DNA of 64,000 bases from positions 100,517,200 to 100,581,199 of the forward strand of contig CM026390.1 in the NCBI GenBank assembly GCA_014843695.1. The letters run 5' to 3'. Source of the DNA: Archivesica marissinica (Eukaryota > Mollusca > Bivalvia > Venerida > Vesicomyidae). This document shows positions 28,501-43,500 of this stretch, one piece after another. How positions within the stretch are numbered: the stretch's first letter is position 1; each line of letters starts with the position of its first letter. The notes beneath the pieces are model-generated. The model saw only the letters and a program-made list of their open reading frames with translations. It had not been told where the DNA came from and searched no databases. A program made the translations under genes and the position numbers.

Positions 28501-31500
28501 GTAGATATAGGATGCCAGACACTGTAGATATAGGATGCCAGACACTGTAGATATAGGATGCTGGACACTGTAGATATAGGATGTTGGGCACTGTAGATAT
28601 AGGATGCTGGACACTGTAGATATAGGATGCTGGACACTGTAGATATAGGATGCTGGACACTGTAGATATAGGATGCCAGACACTGTAGATATAGGATGCC
28701 AGACAATGTAGATATAGGATGCCAGACACTGTATATATAGGATGCTGGACACTGTAGATATAGGATGCTGGACACTGTAGATATAGGATGCCAGACACTG
28801 TAGATATAGGATGCTGGACACTGTATATATAGGATGCTGGACACTGTATATATAGGATGCTGGACACTGTATATATAGGATGCTGGACACTGTAGATATA
28901 GGATGCCAGACACTGTAGATATAGGATGCTGGACACTGTAGATATAGGATGCCAGACACTGTAGATATAGGATGCTGGACACTGTAGATATAGGATGCTG
29001 GACACTGTATATATAGGATGCCAGACATTGTATATATAGGATGCTGGACACTGTATATATAGGATGCCAGACACTGTAGATATAGGATGCCAGACACTGT
29101 AGATATAGGATGCTGGACACTGTATATATAGGATGCTGGACACTGTAGATATAGGATGCCAGACACTGTATATATAGGATGCTGGACACTGTAGATATAG
29201 GATGCTGGACACTGTATATATAGGATGCTGGACACTGTATATATAGGATGCCAGACACTGTATATATAGGATGCTGGACACTGTATATATAGGATGCCAG
29301 ACACTGTAGATATAGGATGCTGGACACTGTAGATATAGGATGCTGGACACTGTATATATAGGATGCTGGACACTGTATATATAGGATGCTGGACACTGTA
29401 TATATAGGATGCCAGACACTGTAGATATAGGATGCTGGACACTGTATATATAGGATGCTGGACACTGTAGATATAGGATGCTGAACACTGTAGATATAGG
29501 ATGCTGGACACTGTATATATAGGATGCTGGACACTGTAGATATAGGATGCTGGACACTGTAGATATAGGATGCTGGACACTGTAGATATAGGATGCTGGA
29601 CACTGTAGATATAGGATGCTGGACACTGTAGATATAGGATGCTGGACACTGTATATATAGGATGCTGGACACTGTAGATATAGGATGCTGGACACTGTAG
29701 ATATAGGATGCCAGACACTGTAGATATAGGATGCTGGACACTGTAGATATAGGATGCTGGACACTGTATATATAGGATGCCAGACACTGTAGATATAGGA
29801 TGCTGGACACTGTAGATATAGGATACTGGACACTGTATATATAGGATGCCGACACTGTAGATATAGGATGCTGGACACTGTAGATATAGGATGCTGGACA
29901 CTGTAGATATAGGATGCTGGACACTGTAGATATAGGATGTTGGACACTGTAGATATAGGATGCCAGACACTGTAGATATAGGATGCTGGACACTGTAGAT
30001 ATAGGATGTTGGGCACTGTAGATATAGGATGCTGGACACTGTAGATATAGGATGCTGGACACTGTAGATATAGGATGCTGGACACTGTAGATATAGGATG
30101 CCAGACACTGTAGATATAGGATGCCAGACACTGTAGATATAGGATGCCAGACACTGTATATATAGGATGCTGGACACTGTAGATATAGGATGCTGGACAC
30201 TGTAGATATAGGATGCCAGACACTGTAGATATAGGATGCTGGACACTGTATATATAGGATGCTGGACACTGTATATATAGGATGCTGGACACTGTATATA
30301 TAGGATGCTGGACACTGTAGATATAGGATGCCAGACACTGTAGATATAGGATGCTGGACACTGTAGATATAGGATGCCAGACACTGTAGATATAGGATGC
30401 TGGACACTGTAGATATAGGATGCTGGACACTGTATATATAGGATGCCAGACATTGTATATATAGGATGCTGGACACTGTATATATAGGATGCCAGACACT
30501 GTAGATATAGGATGCCAGATACTGTAGATATAGGATGCTGGACACTGTATATATAGGATGCTGGACACTGTAGATATAGGATGCCAGACACTGTATATAT
30601 AGGATGCTGGACACTGTAGATATAGGATGCTGGACACTGTATATATAGGATGCTGGACACTGTATATATAGGATGCCAGACACTGTATATATAGGATGCT
30701 GGACACTGTATATATAGGATGCCAGACACTGTAGATATAGGATGCTGGACACTGTAGATATAGGATGCTGGACACTGTATATATAGGATGCTGGACACTG
30801 TATATATAGGATGCTGGACACTGTATATATAGGATGCCAGACACTGTAGATATAGGATGCTGGACACTGTATATATAGGATGCTGGACACTGTAGATATA
30901 GGATGCCAGACACTGTAGATATAGGATGCTGAACACTGTAGATATAGGATGCTGGACACTGTATATATAGGATGCTGGACACTGTAGATATAGGATGCTG
31001 GACACTGTAGATATAGGATGCTGGACACTGTAGATATAGGATGCTGGACACTGTAGATATAGGATGCTGGACACTGTAGATATAGGATGCTGGACACTGT
31101 ATATATAGGATGCTGGACACTGTAGATATAGGATGCTGGACACTGTAGATATAGGATGCCAGACACTGTAGATATAGGATGCTGGACACTGTAGATATAG
31201 GATGCTGGACACTGTATATATAGGATGCCAGACACTGTAGATATAGGATGCTGGACACTGTAGATATAGGATACTGGACACTGTATATATAGGATGCCAG
31301 ACACTGTAGATATAGGATGCTGGACACTGTAGATATAGGATGCTGGACACTGTAGATATAGGATGCTGGACACTGTAGATATAGGATGTTGGACACTGTA
31401 GATATAGGATGCTGGACACTGTAGATATAGGATGTTGGACACTGTAGATATAGGATGCTGGACACTGTAGATATAGGATGTTGGACACTGTAGATATAGG

Positions 31501-34500
31501 ATGCCTGCATTGGAGATTGTTACTAGTATATCGCTGGACTACATTTCCGAGCGGTGGCACATCAAGACATTTAATAAAACGGAGATCAGCAGCACAGTTC
31601 ATGACTGTCGTCGACATGATTTGACTATATCCGAGTTTCATATATGGTAATAAAAATGTACAGTGCAACAATCCGTACGTATATTGCAATATAACTTACA
31701 ATTAGAACATTCACCGAGTCATTGTAGACATCAACGTACAGTGCAACAATCCGTACGTATATTGCAATATAACTTACAATTAGAACATTCACAGAGTCAT
31801 TGTAGACATCAACGTACAGTGCAACAATCCGTACGTATATTGCAATATAACTTACAATTAGAACATTCACCGAGTCATTGTAGACATCAACGTACAGTGC
31901 AACAATCCGTACATATATTGCAATATAACTTACAATTAGAACATTCACCGAGTCATTGTAGACATCAACGTAGGGTTTCAAAATATCAAAATGAAAAGCC
32001 GGGGTTAGCAATCGCCGGTTTCGAGCCCATTTCGCTCCGCCGGAAATAAGCAAGCCATCTCCAAGCCAGTTCTTCAAAGTTCGATAACCACTCGCACGGG
32101 TTAAAGGTTTTGGTTCTAGTAATGAAGAAGACAAACACATTGTTACTACTTCATTGTGACTCTCACACCTGAGGTACATTCACAATGTCTAGTACAGGGA
32201 CCAGTTTACTAGACTCTAGTAGTAGACATATATTATCATGTCTCACTGCCAATCACTGCTTATGAAACATATAACTATAAAACCAGTGTTTCATAGTGAA
32301 CAGTTTGAAACTAATGTTAGAAGTCGTGGTCAAACACATTTCTTGTTTTTGTGTATTATAGGCTGTATAGACTTAAAGGAAAACAAACAATTTTGAATTT
32401 GATTTGATAAATGGAATGGATGCATAGCAATGTAAGTGTTATGTAGATGATTGGATGCATAGCAATGTAAGTGTAATGTAGATGATTGGATGTATAGCAA
32501 TGTAAGTGTTATGTAAATGATTGGATGCATAGCAATGTAAGTGTAATGTAGATGATTGGATGCATAGCAATGTAAGTGTAATGTAGATGATTGGATGTAT
32601 AGCAATGTAAGTGTTATGTAAATGATTGGATGTATAGCAATGTAAGTGTAATGTAGATGATTGGATGTATAGCAATGTAAGTGTTATGTAAATGATTGGA
32701 TGCATAGCAATGTAAGTGTAATGTAGATGATTGGATGCATAGCAATGTAAGTGTAATGTAGATGATTGGATGTATAGCAATGTAAGTGTTATGTAAATGA
32801 TTGGATGTATAGCAATGTAAGTGTAATGTAGATGATTGGATGTATAGCAATGTAAGTGTTATGTAAATGATTGGATGCATAGCAATGTAAGTGTAATGTA
32901 GATGATTGGATGCATAGCAATGTAAAGCACCGACATGTGACCAAGGATTAAGTCAAATTTGAAAGACTATGAAATGAGTCACTTTACTATGGTATAGCAG
33001 GGGATGGAACCTGCAACCGCTGGATTATAAGTCTAGCGTATTAACCACTGGACCACTGATCACTACCATGTATATCAATAATCATGCATATATACCTGCA
33101 CTGTCGCATTTATCAATAATCACACATATATATATCTCCACTACCGCATTTATCAATAATCACACATATATATTACCTGCACTGTCGCATTTATCAATAA
33201 TCACACATATATATATACCTGCACTGTCGCATTTATCAATAATCACACATATATATACCTGCACACCGCATTTATCAATAATCACATATATATATCTCCA
33301 CTACCGCATTTATCAATAATCACACTATATATATACCTGCACTACCGTATTTATCAATAATCACACATATATACCTGGACTACCGCATTTATATAATCAC
33401 ACATATATATACCTGCACTACCGCATTTATCAAAATCCCACATATATATCTGCACTACTGCATTTATCAATATCACACATATATATATCTGCACTACCGC
33501 ATTTATCAATAATCACACATATTATCTGCACTACCGCATTATCAATAATCACACATATATATCTGCACTACTGCATTTATCAATAATCACACATATATAT
33601 ATCTGCCACTACCGCATTTATCAATAATCACACATATATATCTGCACTACCGCATTTATCAATAATCACACATATTATCTGCCTACCACATTTATCAATA
33701 ATCACACATATATATCTGCACTACCGCATTATCAATAATCACACATAATATATCTGCACTACCGCATTTATCAATAATCACACATATATATACTGCACTA
33801 CCGCATTTATCAATAATCACACATATATATCTGCACTACCGCATTTATCAATAATCACACATATATATATCTGCACTACCGCATTTATCAATAATCACAC
33901 ATATATATATCTGCACTACCACATTTATCAATAATCACACATATATATCTGCACTACCGCATTTATCAATAATCACACATATATATCTGCACTACTGCAT
34001 TTATCAATAATCACACATATATATATCTGCACTACCGCATTTATCAATAATCACACATATATATATCTGCACTACCGCATTTATCAATAATCACACATAT
34101 ATATATCTGCACTACCACATTTATCAATAATCACACATATATATCTGCACTACCGCATTTATCAATAATCACACATATATATCTGCACTACTGCATTTAT
34201 CAATAATCACACATATATATATCTGCACTACCGCATTTATCAATAATCACACATATATATATCTGCACTACCGCATTTATCAATAATCACACATATATAT
34301 ATCTGCACTACCACATTTATCAATAATCACACATATATATCTGCACTACCGCATTTATCAATAATCACACATAATATATCTGCACTACCGCATTTATCAA
34401 TAATCACACATATATATATCTGCACTACCGCATTTATCAATAATCACACATATATATCTGCACTACCGCATTTATCAAAAATCACACATATATATCTGCA

Positions 34501-37500
34501 CTACCGCATTTATCAATAATCACACATATATATATCTGCACTACCGCAGTTATCAATAATCACACATATATATATCTGCACTACCGCATTTATCAATAAT
34601 CACACATATATATATCTGCACTACCGCATTTATCAATAATCACACATATATATCTGCACTACCGCATTTATCAATAATCACACATATATATATCTGCACT
34701 ACCGCATTTATCAATAATCACACATATATATATCTGCACTACTGCATTTATCAAACATCACACATATATATATCTGCACTACCGCATTTATTAATAATCA
34801 CACATATATATCTGCACTACCGCATTTATTAATAATCACACATATATATACCTGCACTACTGCGTTTATCAATAATAATATACCTGCAGTCTTAAGTATT
34901 TTTCCCATACTGAAGGGATGGCAGGCTAGTATGGCTGGAAATCCGAAAGCACCCCATATTCGCACATACCCTTTCTTCTTTGCATACATGTTTCCCCATT
35001 CCAAAAGTTTCATCATCCTTTCTTGTGATGACAATGTCCTCATCTAAAAAGCAACAAGTAACGAAGATTGCTGTTTAATTGTCTTGTGATATGTCTCTTT
35101 GTCTTGTGCATGATACATTCATGTCCATTGCTTACATGTATATGATACATTCATGTCCATTGCTTACATGTATATGATACATTCATGTCCATTGCTTACA
35201 TGTGCATGGTACATTCATGTCCATCGCTTACATGTACATGGTACATTCATGTCCATTGCTTACATGTATATGATACATTCATGTCCATTGCTTACATTCA
35301 TGTCCATTGCTTACATGAATATGATACATTCATGTCCATTGTTTACATGTATATGATACATTCATGTCCATTGCTTACATTCATGTCCATTGCTTACATG
35401 TATATGATACATTCATGTCCATTGCTTACATTCATGTCCATTGCTTGCATGTATATGATCCATTCATGTCCATTGCTTACATGTATATGATCCATTCATG
35501 TCCATTGCTTACATTCATGTCCATTGCTTACANNNNNNNNNNNNNNNNNNNNNNNNNNNNNNNNNNNNNNNNNNNNNNNNNNNNNNNNNNNNNNNNNNNN
35601 NNNNNNNNNNNNNNNNNNNNNNNNNNNNNNNNNNNNNNNNNNNNNNNNNNNNNNNNNNNNNNNNNNNNNNNNNNNNNNNNNNNNNNNNNNNNNNNNNNNN
35701 NNNNNNNNNNNNNNNNNNNNNNNNNNNNNNNNNNNNNNNNNNNNNNNNNNNNNNNNNNNNNNNNNNNNNNNNNNNNNNNNNNNNNNNNNNNNNNNNNNNN
35801 NNNNNNNNNNNNNNNNNNNNNNNNNNNNNNNNNNNNNNNNNNNNNNNNNNNNNNNNNNNNNNNNNNNNNNNNNNNNNNNNNNNNNNNNNNNNNNNNNNNN
35901 NNNNNNNNNNNNNNNNNNNNNNNNNNNNNNNNNNNNNNNNNNNNNNNNNNNNNNNNNNNNNNNNNNNNNNNNNNNNNNNNNNNNNNNNNNNNNNNNNNNN
36001 NNNNNNNNNNNNNNNNNNNNNNNNNNNNNNNNNNNNNNNNNNNNNNNNNNNNNNNNNNNNNNNNNNNNNNNNNNNNNNNNNNNNNNNNNNNNNNNNNNNN
36101 NNNNNNNNNNNNNNNNNNNNNNNNNNNNNNNNNNNNNNNNNNNNNNNNNNNNNNNNNNNNNNNNNNNNNNNNNNNNNNNNNNNNNNNNNNNNNNNNNNNN
36201 NNNNNNNNNNNNNNNNNNNNNNNNNNNNNNNNNNNNNNNNNNNNNNNNNNNNNNNNNNNNNNNNNNNNNNNNNNNNNNNNNNNNNNNNNNNNNNNNNNNN
36301 NNNNNNNNNNNNNNNNNNNNNNNNNNNNNNNNNNNNNNNNNNNNNNNNNNNNNNNNNNNNNNNNNNNNNNNNNNNNNNNNNNNNNNNNNNNNNNNNNNNN
36401 NNNNNNNNNNNNNNNNNNNNNNNNNNNNNNNNNNNNNNNNNNNNNNNNNNNNNNNNNNNNNNNNNNNNNNNNNNNNNNNNNNNNNNNNNNNNNNNNNNNN
36501 NNNNNNNNNNNNNNNNNNNNNNNNNNNNNNNNACTACCACATTTATCAATAATCACACATATATATCTGCACTACCGCATTTATCAATAATCACACATAT
36601 ATATCTGCACTACTGCATTTATCAATAATCACACATATATATATCTGCACTACCGCATTTATCAATAATCACACATATATATATCTGCACTACCGCATTT
36701 ATCAATAATCACACATATATATATCTGCACTACCACATTTATCAATAATCACACATATATATCTGCACTACCGCATTTATCAATAATCACACATATATAT
36801 CTGCACTACTGCATTTATCAATAATCACACATATATATATCTGCACTACCGCATTTATCAATAATCACACATATATATATCTGCACTACCGCATTTATCA
36901 ATAATCACACATATATATATCTGCACTACCACATTTATCAATAATCACACATATATATCTGCACTACCGCATTTATCAATAATCACACATAATATATCTG
37001 CACTACCGCATTTATCAATAATCACACATATATATATCTGCACTACCGCATTTATCAATAATCACACATATATATCTGCACTACCGCATTTATCAAAAAT
37101 CACACATATATATCTGCACTACCGCATTTATCAATAATCACACATATATATATCTGCACTACCGCAGTTATCAATAATCACACATATATATATCTGCACT
37201 ACCGCATTTATCAATAATCACACATATATATATCTGCACTACCGCATTTATCAATAATCACACATATATATCTGCACTACCGCATTTATCAATAATCACA
37301 CATATATATATCTGCACTACCGCATTTATCAATAATCACACATATATATATCTGCACTACTGCATTTATCAAACATCACACATATATATATCTGCACTAC
37401 CGCATTTATTAATAATCACACATATATATCTGCACTACCGCATTTATTAATAATCACACATATATATACCTGCACTACTGCGTTTATCAATAATAATATA

Positions 37501-40500
37501 CCTGCAGTCTTAAGTATTTTTCCCATACTGAAGGGATGGCAGGCTAGTATGGCTGGAAATCCGAAAGCACCCCATATTCGCACATACCCTTTCTTCTTTG
37601 CATACATGTTTCCCCATTCCAAAAGTTTCATCATCCTTTCTTGTGATGACAATGTCCTCATCTAAAAAGCAACAAGTAACGAAGATTGCTGTTTAATTGT
37701 CTTGTGATATGTCTCTTTGTCTTGTGCATGATACATTCATGTCCATTGCTTACATGTATATGATACATTCATGTCCATTGCTTACATGTATATGATACAT
37801 TCATGTCCATTGCTTACATGTGCATGGTACATTCATGTCCATTGCTTACATGTACATGGTACATTCATGTCCATTGCTTACATGTATATGATACATTCAT
37901 GTCCATTGCTTACATTCATGTCCATTGCTTACATGAATATGATACATTCATGTCCATTGTTTACATGTATATGATACATTCATGTCCATTGCTTACATTC
38001 ATGTCCATTGCTTACATGTATATGATACATTCATGTCCATTGCTTACATTCATGTCCATTGCTTGCATGTATATGATCCATTCATGTCCATTGCTTACAT
38101 GTATATGATCCATTCATGTCCATTGCTTACATTCATGTCCATTGCTTACATTCATGTCCATTGTTTAAATGTATATGATACATTCATGTCCATTGCTTAC
38201 ATGTATATGATACATTCATGTCCATTGCTTACATGTACATGGTACATTCATGTCCATTGCTTACATTCATGTCCATTGCTTACATGTATATGATCCATTC
38301 ATGTCCATTGCTTACATTCATGTCCATTGCTTACATTCGTGTCCATTGTTTACATGTATATGATACATTCATGTCCATTGCTTACATTCATGTCCATTGC
38401 TTACATGTATATGGTACATTCATGTACATTGCTTACATTCATGTCCATTGCTTACATTCATGTCCATTGCTTACATGTATATGATCCATTCATGTCCATT
38501 GCTTACATTCATGTCCATTGCTTACATTCATGTCCATTGATTACATGTATATGATACATTCATGTCCATTGCTTACATTCATGTCCATTGCTTACATGTA
38601 TATGATACATTCATGTCCATTGCTTACATGTATATGATACATTCATGTCCATTGCTTACATGTATATGATACATCCATGTCCATTGCTTACATGTATATA
38701 ATACATTCATGTCCATTGCTTACATGTATATGATACATTCATGTCCATTGCTTACATGTATATGATACATTCATGTCCATTGCTTACATGTGTATGATAC
38801 ATTCATGTCCATTGCTTACATGCATGTCCATTGCTTACATGTATATGATACATTCATGTCCATTGTTTACATGTATATGATACATTCATGTCCATTGTTT
38901 ACATGTATATGATACATTCATGTCCATTGCTTACATGTATATGATACATTCATGTCCATTGCTTACATTCATGTCCATTGCTTACATGTATATGATACAT
39001 TCATGTCCATTGCTTACATGTATATGATACATTCATGTCCATTGCTTACATGTATATGATACATTCATGTCCATTGCTTACATTCATGTCCGTTGCTTAC
39101 ATGTATATGATACATTCATGTCCATTGCTTACATTCATGTCCATTGCTTACATGTATATGATACATTCATGTCCATTTCTTACATGTATATGATACATTC
39201 ATGTCCATTGCTTACATTCATGTCCATTGCTTACATGTATATGATACATTCATGTCCATTGCTTACATTCATGTCCATTGCTTACATGTATATGATACAT
39301 TCATGTCCATTGCTTACATGTATATGATACATTCATGTCCATTGCTTACATTCATGTCCATTGCTTACATGTATATGATACATTCATGTCCATTGCTTAC
39401 ATTCATGTCCATTGCTTACATGTATATGATACATTCATGTCCATTGCTTACATGTATATGATACATTCATGTCCATTGCTTACATTCATGTCCATTGCTT
39501 ACATGTATATGATACATTCATGTCCATTGCTTACATGCACACGATACATTCATGTCCATTGCTTACATGTATATGATACATTCATGTCCATAGCTTACAT
39601 TCATGTCCATTGCTTACATGTATATGATACATTCATGTCCATTGCTTACATGTATATGATACATTCATGTCCATTGCTTACATGCACACGATACATTCAT
39701 GTCCATTGCTTACATGTGCATGATACATTCATGTCCATTGCTTACATGTATATGATACATTCATGTCCATTGCTTACATGCACACGATACATTCATGTCC
39801 ATTGCTTACATGTATATGATACATTCATGTCCATTGCTTACATGCACACGATACATTCATGTCCAGTGCTTACATGTATATGATACATTCATGTCCATTG
39901 CTTACATGTGCATGATACATTCATGTCCATTGCTTACATGTATATGATACATTCATGTCCATTGCTTACATGTATATGATACATTCATGTCCATTGCTTA
40001 CATTCATGTCCATTGCTTACATGTATATGATACATTCATGTCCATTGCTTACATGCACATGATACATTCATGTCCATTGCTTACATGTATATGATACATT
40101 CATGTCCATTGCTTACATTCATGTCGATTGCTTACATGTATATGATACATTCATGTCCATTGCTTACATGTATATGATACATTCATGTCCATTGCTTACA
40201 TTCATGTCCATTGCTTACATGTATATGATACATTCATGTCCATTGCTTACATGTGCATGATACATTCATGTACATTGCTTACATTCATGTGCATTGCTTA
40301 CATGTATATGATACATTCATGTCCATTGCTTACATTCATGTCCATTGCTTACATGTATATGATACATTCATGTCCATTGCTTACATTCATGTGCATTGCT
40401 TACATGTATATGATACATTCATGTGCATTGCTTACATGTATATGATACATTCATGTCCATTGCTTACATGTGCATGATACATTCATGTCCATTGCTTACA

Positions 40501-43500
40501 TGTATATGGTACATTCATGTCCATTACTTACATGTATATGATACATTCATGTCCATTGCTTACATGTGCATGATACATTCATGTACATTGCTTACATTCA
40601 TGTCCATTGCTTACATGTATATGATACATTCATGTCCATTGCTTACATGTATATGTACATTCATGTCCATTGCTTACATGTATATGATACATTCATGTCC
40701 TTGCTTACATGACATGATACATTCATGTCCATTGCTTACATGTATATGATACATTCATGTCCATTGCTTACATGTATATGATACATTCATGTCCATTGCT
40801 TACATTCATGTCCATTGCTTACATGTATATGATACATTCATGTCCATTGCTTACATGTGCATGATACATTCATGTACATTGCTTACATTCATGTGCATTG
40901 CTTACATGTATATGATACATTCATGTCCATTGCTTACATTCATGTCCATTGCTTACATGTATATGATACATTCATGTCCATTGCTTACATTCATGTGCAT
41001 TGCTTACATGTATATGATACATTCATGTGCATTGCTTACATGTATATGATACATTCATGTCCATTGCTTACATGTATATGATACATTCATGTCCATTGCT
41101 TACATGTATATGATACATTCATGTCCATTGCTTACATGTGCATGATACATTCATGTACATTGCTTACATTCATGTCTTGCTACATGTATATGATACATTC
41201 ATGTCCATTGCTTACATTCATGTCCATTGCTTACATGCACATGATACATTCATGTCCATTGCTTACATGTATATGATACATTCATTGCTTACATGTAATG
41301 ATACATTCATGTCCATTGCTTACATGTATATGATACATTCATGTCCATTGCTTACATGTATATGATACATTCATGTCCATTGCTTACATTCATGTCCATT
41401 GCTTACATGTATATGATACATTCATGTCCATTGCTTACATTCATGTCCATTGCTTACATGTATATGATACATTCATGTCCATTGCTTACATTCATGTCCA
41501 TTGCTTACATGTATCTGATACATTCATGTCCATTGCTTACATGTACATGGTACATTCATGTCCATTGCTTACATTCATGTGCATTGCTTACATGTATATG
41601 ATACATTCATGTCCATTGCTTACATTCATGTCCATTGCTTACATGTATATGATACATTCATGTCCATTGCTTACATGTATATGATACATTCATGTCCATT
41701 GCTTACATGTATATGATACATTCATGTCCATTGCTTACATTCATGTCCGTTGCTTACATGTATATGATACATTCATGTCCATTGCTTACATTCATGTCCA
41801 TTGCTTACATGCACATGATACATTCATGTCCATTGCTTACATGTATATGATACATTCATGTCCATTGCTTACATGTATATGATACATTCATGTCCATTGC
41901 TTACATGTATATAATACATTCATGTCCATTGTTTACATGTATATGATACATTCATGTCCATTGCTTACATTCATGTCCATTGCTTACATGTATATGATAC
42001 ATTCATGTCCATTGCTTACATTCATGTCCATTGCTTACATGTATATGATACATTCATGTCCATTGCTTACATTCATGTCCATTGCTTACATGTATCTGAT
42101 ACATTCATGTCCATAGCTTACATGTACATGGTACATTCATGTCCATTGCTTACATTCATGTCCATTGCTTACATGTACATGGTACATTCATGTCCATTGC
42201 TTACATGTATATGATACATTCATGTCCATAGCTTACATGTATATAATACATTCATGTCCATTGTTTACATGTACATGGTACATTCATGTCCATTGCTTAC
42301 ATTCATGTCCATTGCTTACATGTATATGATACATTCATGTCCATTGCTTACATTCATGTCCATTGCTGACATGTATATGATACATTCATGTTCATTGCTT
42401 ACATGTACATGGTACATTCATGTCCATTGCTTACATTCATGTCCATTGCTTGCATGTATATGATCCATTCATGTCCATTGCTTACATGTATATGATCCAT
42501 TCATGTCCATTGCTTACATTCATGTCCATTGCTTACATTCATGTCCATTGTTTAAATGTATATGATACATTCATGTCCATTGCTTACATGTATATGATAC
42601 ATTCATGTCCATTGCTTACATGTACATGGTACATTCATGTCCATTGCTTACATTCATGTCCATTGCTTACATGTATATGATCCATTCATGTCCATTGCTT
42701 ACATTCATGTCCATTGCTTACATTCGTGTCCATTGTTTACATGTATATGATACATTCATGTCCATTGCTTACATTCATGTCCATTGCTTACATGTATATG
42801 GTACATTCATGTACATTGCTTACATTCATGTCCATTGCTTACATTCATGTCCATTGCTTACATGTATATGATCCATTCATGTCCATTGCTTACATTCATG
42901 TCCATTGCTTACATTCATGTCCATTGATTACATGTATATGATACATTCATGTCCATTGCTTACATTCATGTCCATTGCTTACATGTATATGATACATTCA
43001 TGTCCATTGCTTACATGTATATGATACATTCATGTCCATTGTTTACATGTATATGATACATCCATGTCCATTGCTTACATGTATATAATACATTCATGTC
43101 CATTGCTTACATGTATATGATACATTCATGTCCATTGCTTACATGTATATGATACATTCATGTCCATTGCTTACATGTGTATGATACATTCATGTCCATT
43201 GCTTACATGCATGTCCATTGCTTACATGTATATGATACATTCATGTCCATTGTTTACATGTATATGATACATTCATGTCCATTGTTTACATGTATATGAT
43301 ACATTCATGTCCATTGCTTACATGTATATGATACATTCATGTCCATTGCTTACATTCATGTCCATTGCTTACATGTATATGATACATTCATGTCCATTGC
43401 TTACATGTATATGATACATTCATGTCCATTGCTTACATGTATATGATACATTCATGTCCATTGCTTACATCATGTCCGTTGCTTACATGTATATGATACA

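Noticed and set aside
24947..31510. A 2187-codon minus-strand open frame and several others over 500 codons
   Set aside because: All are translation of a 23-bp repeat without stops in any frame; three overlapping frames are open at once, and the region is an intron of the P450 gene.
31663..32049. 128-codon plus-strand frame with repeated [19 protein letters not shown]
   Set aside because: It is antisense to exon 3 and the 78-bp repeat.
34884..37661. Mutually exclusive duplicated exons 2a/2b
   Set aside because: The duplicated block ends exactly at both edges of the N gap and the exon copies are identical, so an unmerged contig overlap is simpler.
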